Of a stretch of 64,000 bases of DNA, positions 63,101 to 64,000 are shown piece by piece (position 1 is the stretch's first letter; every line of letters begins with the position of its first letter). A program made the translations under genes and the position numbers. Below the pieces are notes generated by a model. The model made no database searches and was not told the DNA's origin. It worked only from the letters and a program-made list of their open reading frames with translations. The stretch spans positions 372,001-436,000 of the forward strand of contig JBBMNZ010000043.1 of NCBI GenBank assembly GCA_037954325.1, read 5' to 3'. Source of the DNA: Fistularia commersonii (Eukaryota > Chordata > Actinopteri > Syngnathiformes > Fistulariidae).

Positions 63101-64000
63101 AAATATGTTGTTTAGGATATGATTCTGCACAATATATGTCAAAGTCAGTGTGATCCCTTCACATGTTCAAAAGATATAGCCATTCGTTCAAAAAGTACTT
63201 ATCTTACCGATTTGAAGCGCTTTTGATTAGGAGTGGAAATAACTAATGAATTTCATCAAGCTGGTTTCTGCTGTTGAAATATGCTGTTTAGGATATGATT
63301 CTGCACAATATATGTCAAATTCAGTGTAATCCCTTCACAGGTTCAAAAGATATAGCCATTCGTTCAAAAAGTACTTATCTCACCGAGTTGAAGTGTTTTT
63401 TATTCAGAGTTGAATTAACAGGTAAATTTCATCAAGCTGGTTTCTGCTTTTGAAATATGTTGTTTAGCATATGATTCTGCACAATATATGTCAAATTTAG
63501 TGTAATCACATCACAGGTTCAAAAGATATTGCCATTCGTTCAAAAACTGCTTATTTTATCGGGTTGAAGCGTTTTTGATTAGGAGTGGAAATAATTGATG
63601 GATTTCGTCAAGCTGGTTTCTGCTGTTGAAATATGTTGTTTAGGAAGTGATTCTACACAATATATATCAAATTAAGTGTAATCCAGACACAAGTTCAAAA
63701 GATATAGCCATTCGATCAAAAAGTGCTTATGTCATCGAGTTGAAGCGTTTATGATTCGCAGTGGAAATAACTAATGAAAGAATCAAGATGCTTTCTGCTG
63801 TCTAAATATGTTGTTCAGGACATGATTCTGCACAATATATGTCAACTTCAGTGTAATCCCTTCATAGGTTCAAAAGATATAGCCATTCGTTCAAAAAGTG
63901 CTTATCTCACCGAGTTCAAGCGTTTTTGATTCGGAGTGGAAATAACCAGTGAATTTCATCATGCTGGTTTCTGCTGTTGAAATATGTTGTTTAGGATATG
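60141..64000 (+). repeat. Composite repeat T4, running off the window
   Basis: Same start as T3, then a full-length D part that includes the aattgcttatctcaccaag, ggacaatatattttaaattc and gcccattacaggttgaaagg monomers. From about 62,960 it joins the unit tail (gagttgaattaacagg at 63,407, aaagaatcaag monomer at 63,777). Marker spacing to T3 is 4,572 bp, 26 monomers less 4 bp. The window ends inside this repeat. Confidence 0.85.
60421..60596 (+). repeat. Hybrid monomer unique to T4
   Basis: An extra monomer begins like its right neighbour (aataacttttgaatttc, gttactgctgttg) and ends like its left neighbour (gttttttgtgatatg, aaccattctttcaaaaagg). T2 and T3 do not have it. A crossover between two misaligned adjacent monomers would produce exactly this chimera. 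Confidence 0.82.

Larger units (their letters stand above)
1..64000 (+). repeat. 176-bp satellite array filling the window
   Basis: Head-to-tail copies of a monomer of about 176 bp run from the first base to the last. Successive gaag anchors of the p1 region fall at 181, 357, 533 and 709, exactly 176 bp apart, and the spacing persists apart from small indels and a few truncated units. A reference monomer has 62 G/C in 176 bases (35% GC). All monomers seen are in the same orientation, with no inversion or foreign insertion. The type is consistent with a eukaryotic centromeric or pericentromeric satellite, most like those of plants. The family and species are not recognised. No gene, RNA gene or transposon was found in any part. 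Confidence 0.97.

Noticed and set aside
1..64000. CRISPR array, because of regular repetition.
   Set aside because: The repeating unit is 176 bp with similarity along its whole length. There are no short identical repeats alternating with unique spacers, and no cas genes.
1..64000. Identity with Arabidopsis CEN178, Brassica CentBr or primate alpha satellite.
   Set aside because: Only the monomer length is similar. The sequence blocks do not resemble what I know of these families.
1..64000. Embedded transposon, rRNA, tRNA or telomeric repeat.
   Set aside because: Reading the window on both strands, I found no stretch that does not align to the monomer, no LTR or terminal inverted repeats, no rRNA or tRNA-like sequence and no telomeric hexamer or heptamer array.

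Overview
The whole 64 kb window is one uninterrupted tandem satellite array. It is built from an AT-rich monomer of about 176 bp (65% A+T in a reference monomer I counted), repeated roughly 360 times. Every monomer I read lies head to tail in the same orientation. I saw no protein-coding gene, RNA gene, transposon, microsatellite island, CRISPR array or unique-sequence spacer. This points to a eukaryotic chromosome. A nucleosome-sized monomer, long single-orientation arrays and nested higher-order repeats (HORs) are typical of centromeric or pericentromeric satellite DNA, most like the 150-180 bp satellites of plants. I do not recognise the family or species, and centromere function cannot be shown from sequence alone.

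Monomer numbering below sets p1 at the g of gttgaagcg and p176 at the end of ctcaccga. Fairly constant parts are p21-40 (gagtggaaataactaatgaa), p82-118 and p138-147. Most subtype differences fall at p44-60, p63-80, p119-137 and p148 through p12 of the next monomer.

Left part (about 1-31.9 kb): monomers are diverged from their neighbours and fall into many subtypes. Several older duplications are still readable. The clearest is a 20-monomer, 3,520-bp unit. It is present as an older relative at about 2.23-4.60 kb, as two tandem copies (8,554-11,980 with a 93-bp deletion, and 11,981-15,500), as a 14-monomer version (15,501-17,965) and as a more reduced version (17,966-19,022). A partial copy at 24.54-25.68 kb shares the deletion of that last version. 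Other repeated pieces are a two-monomer cassette (six copies) and a 1.28-kb segment at 19.57 and 29.12 kb.

Right part (about 31.9-64 kb): multi-kilobase blocks recur with only a handful of differences. Copies A (31,890-38,080) and B (38,081-44,273) are 6.19-kb tandem units of about 35 monomers plus a 40-bp monomer remnant. A third, rearranged copy C covers 47.19-52.54 kb. A second block type, D (44,274-47,190), is then joined to the tail of the A/B/C unit. The composite repeats as T2 (52,545-56,447), T3 (56,448-60,140) and T4 (60,141 to the window end), with internal gains and losses of whole monomers.

The window reads as layered expansion: older diverged satellite on the left and recently duplicated HORs on the right, with junctions that suggest unequal exchange and short deletions. 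Its interest lies in this architecture and in structure within the monomer (a 9-bp imperfect dyad, and an 8-bp motif repeated 21 bp apart), not in genes. The short open frames present are chance readings of the monomer.
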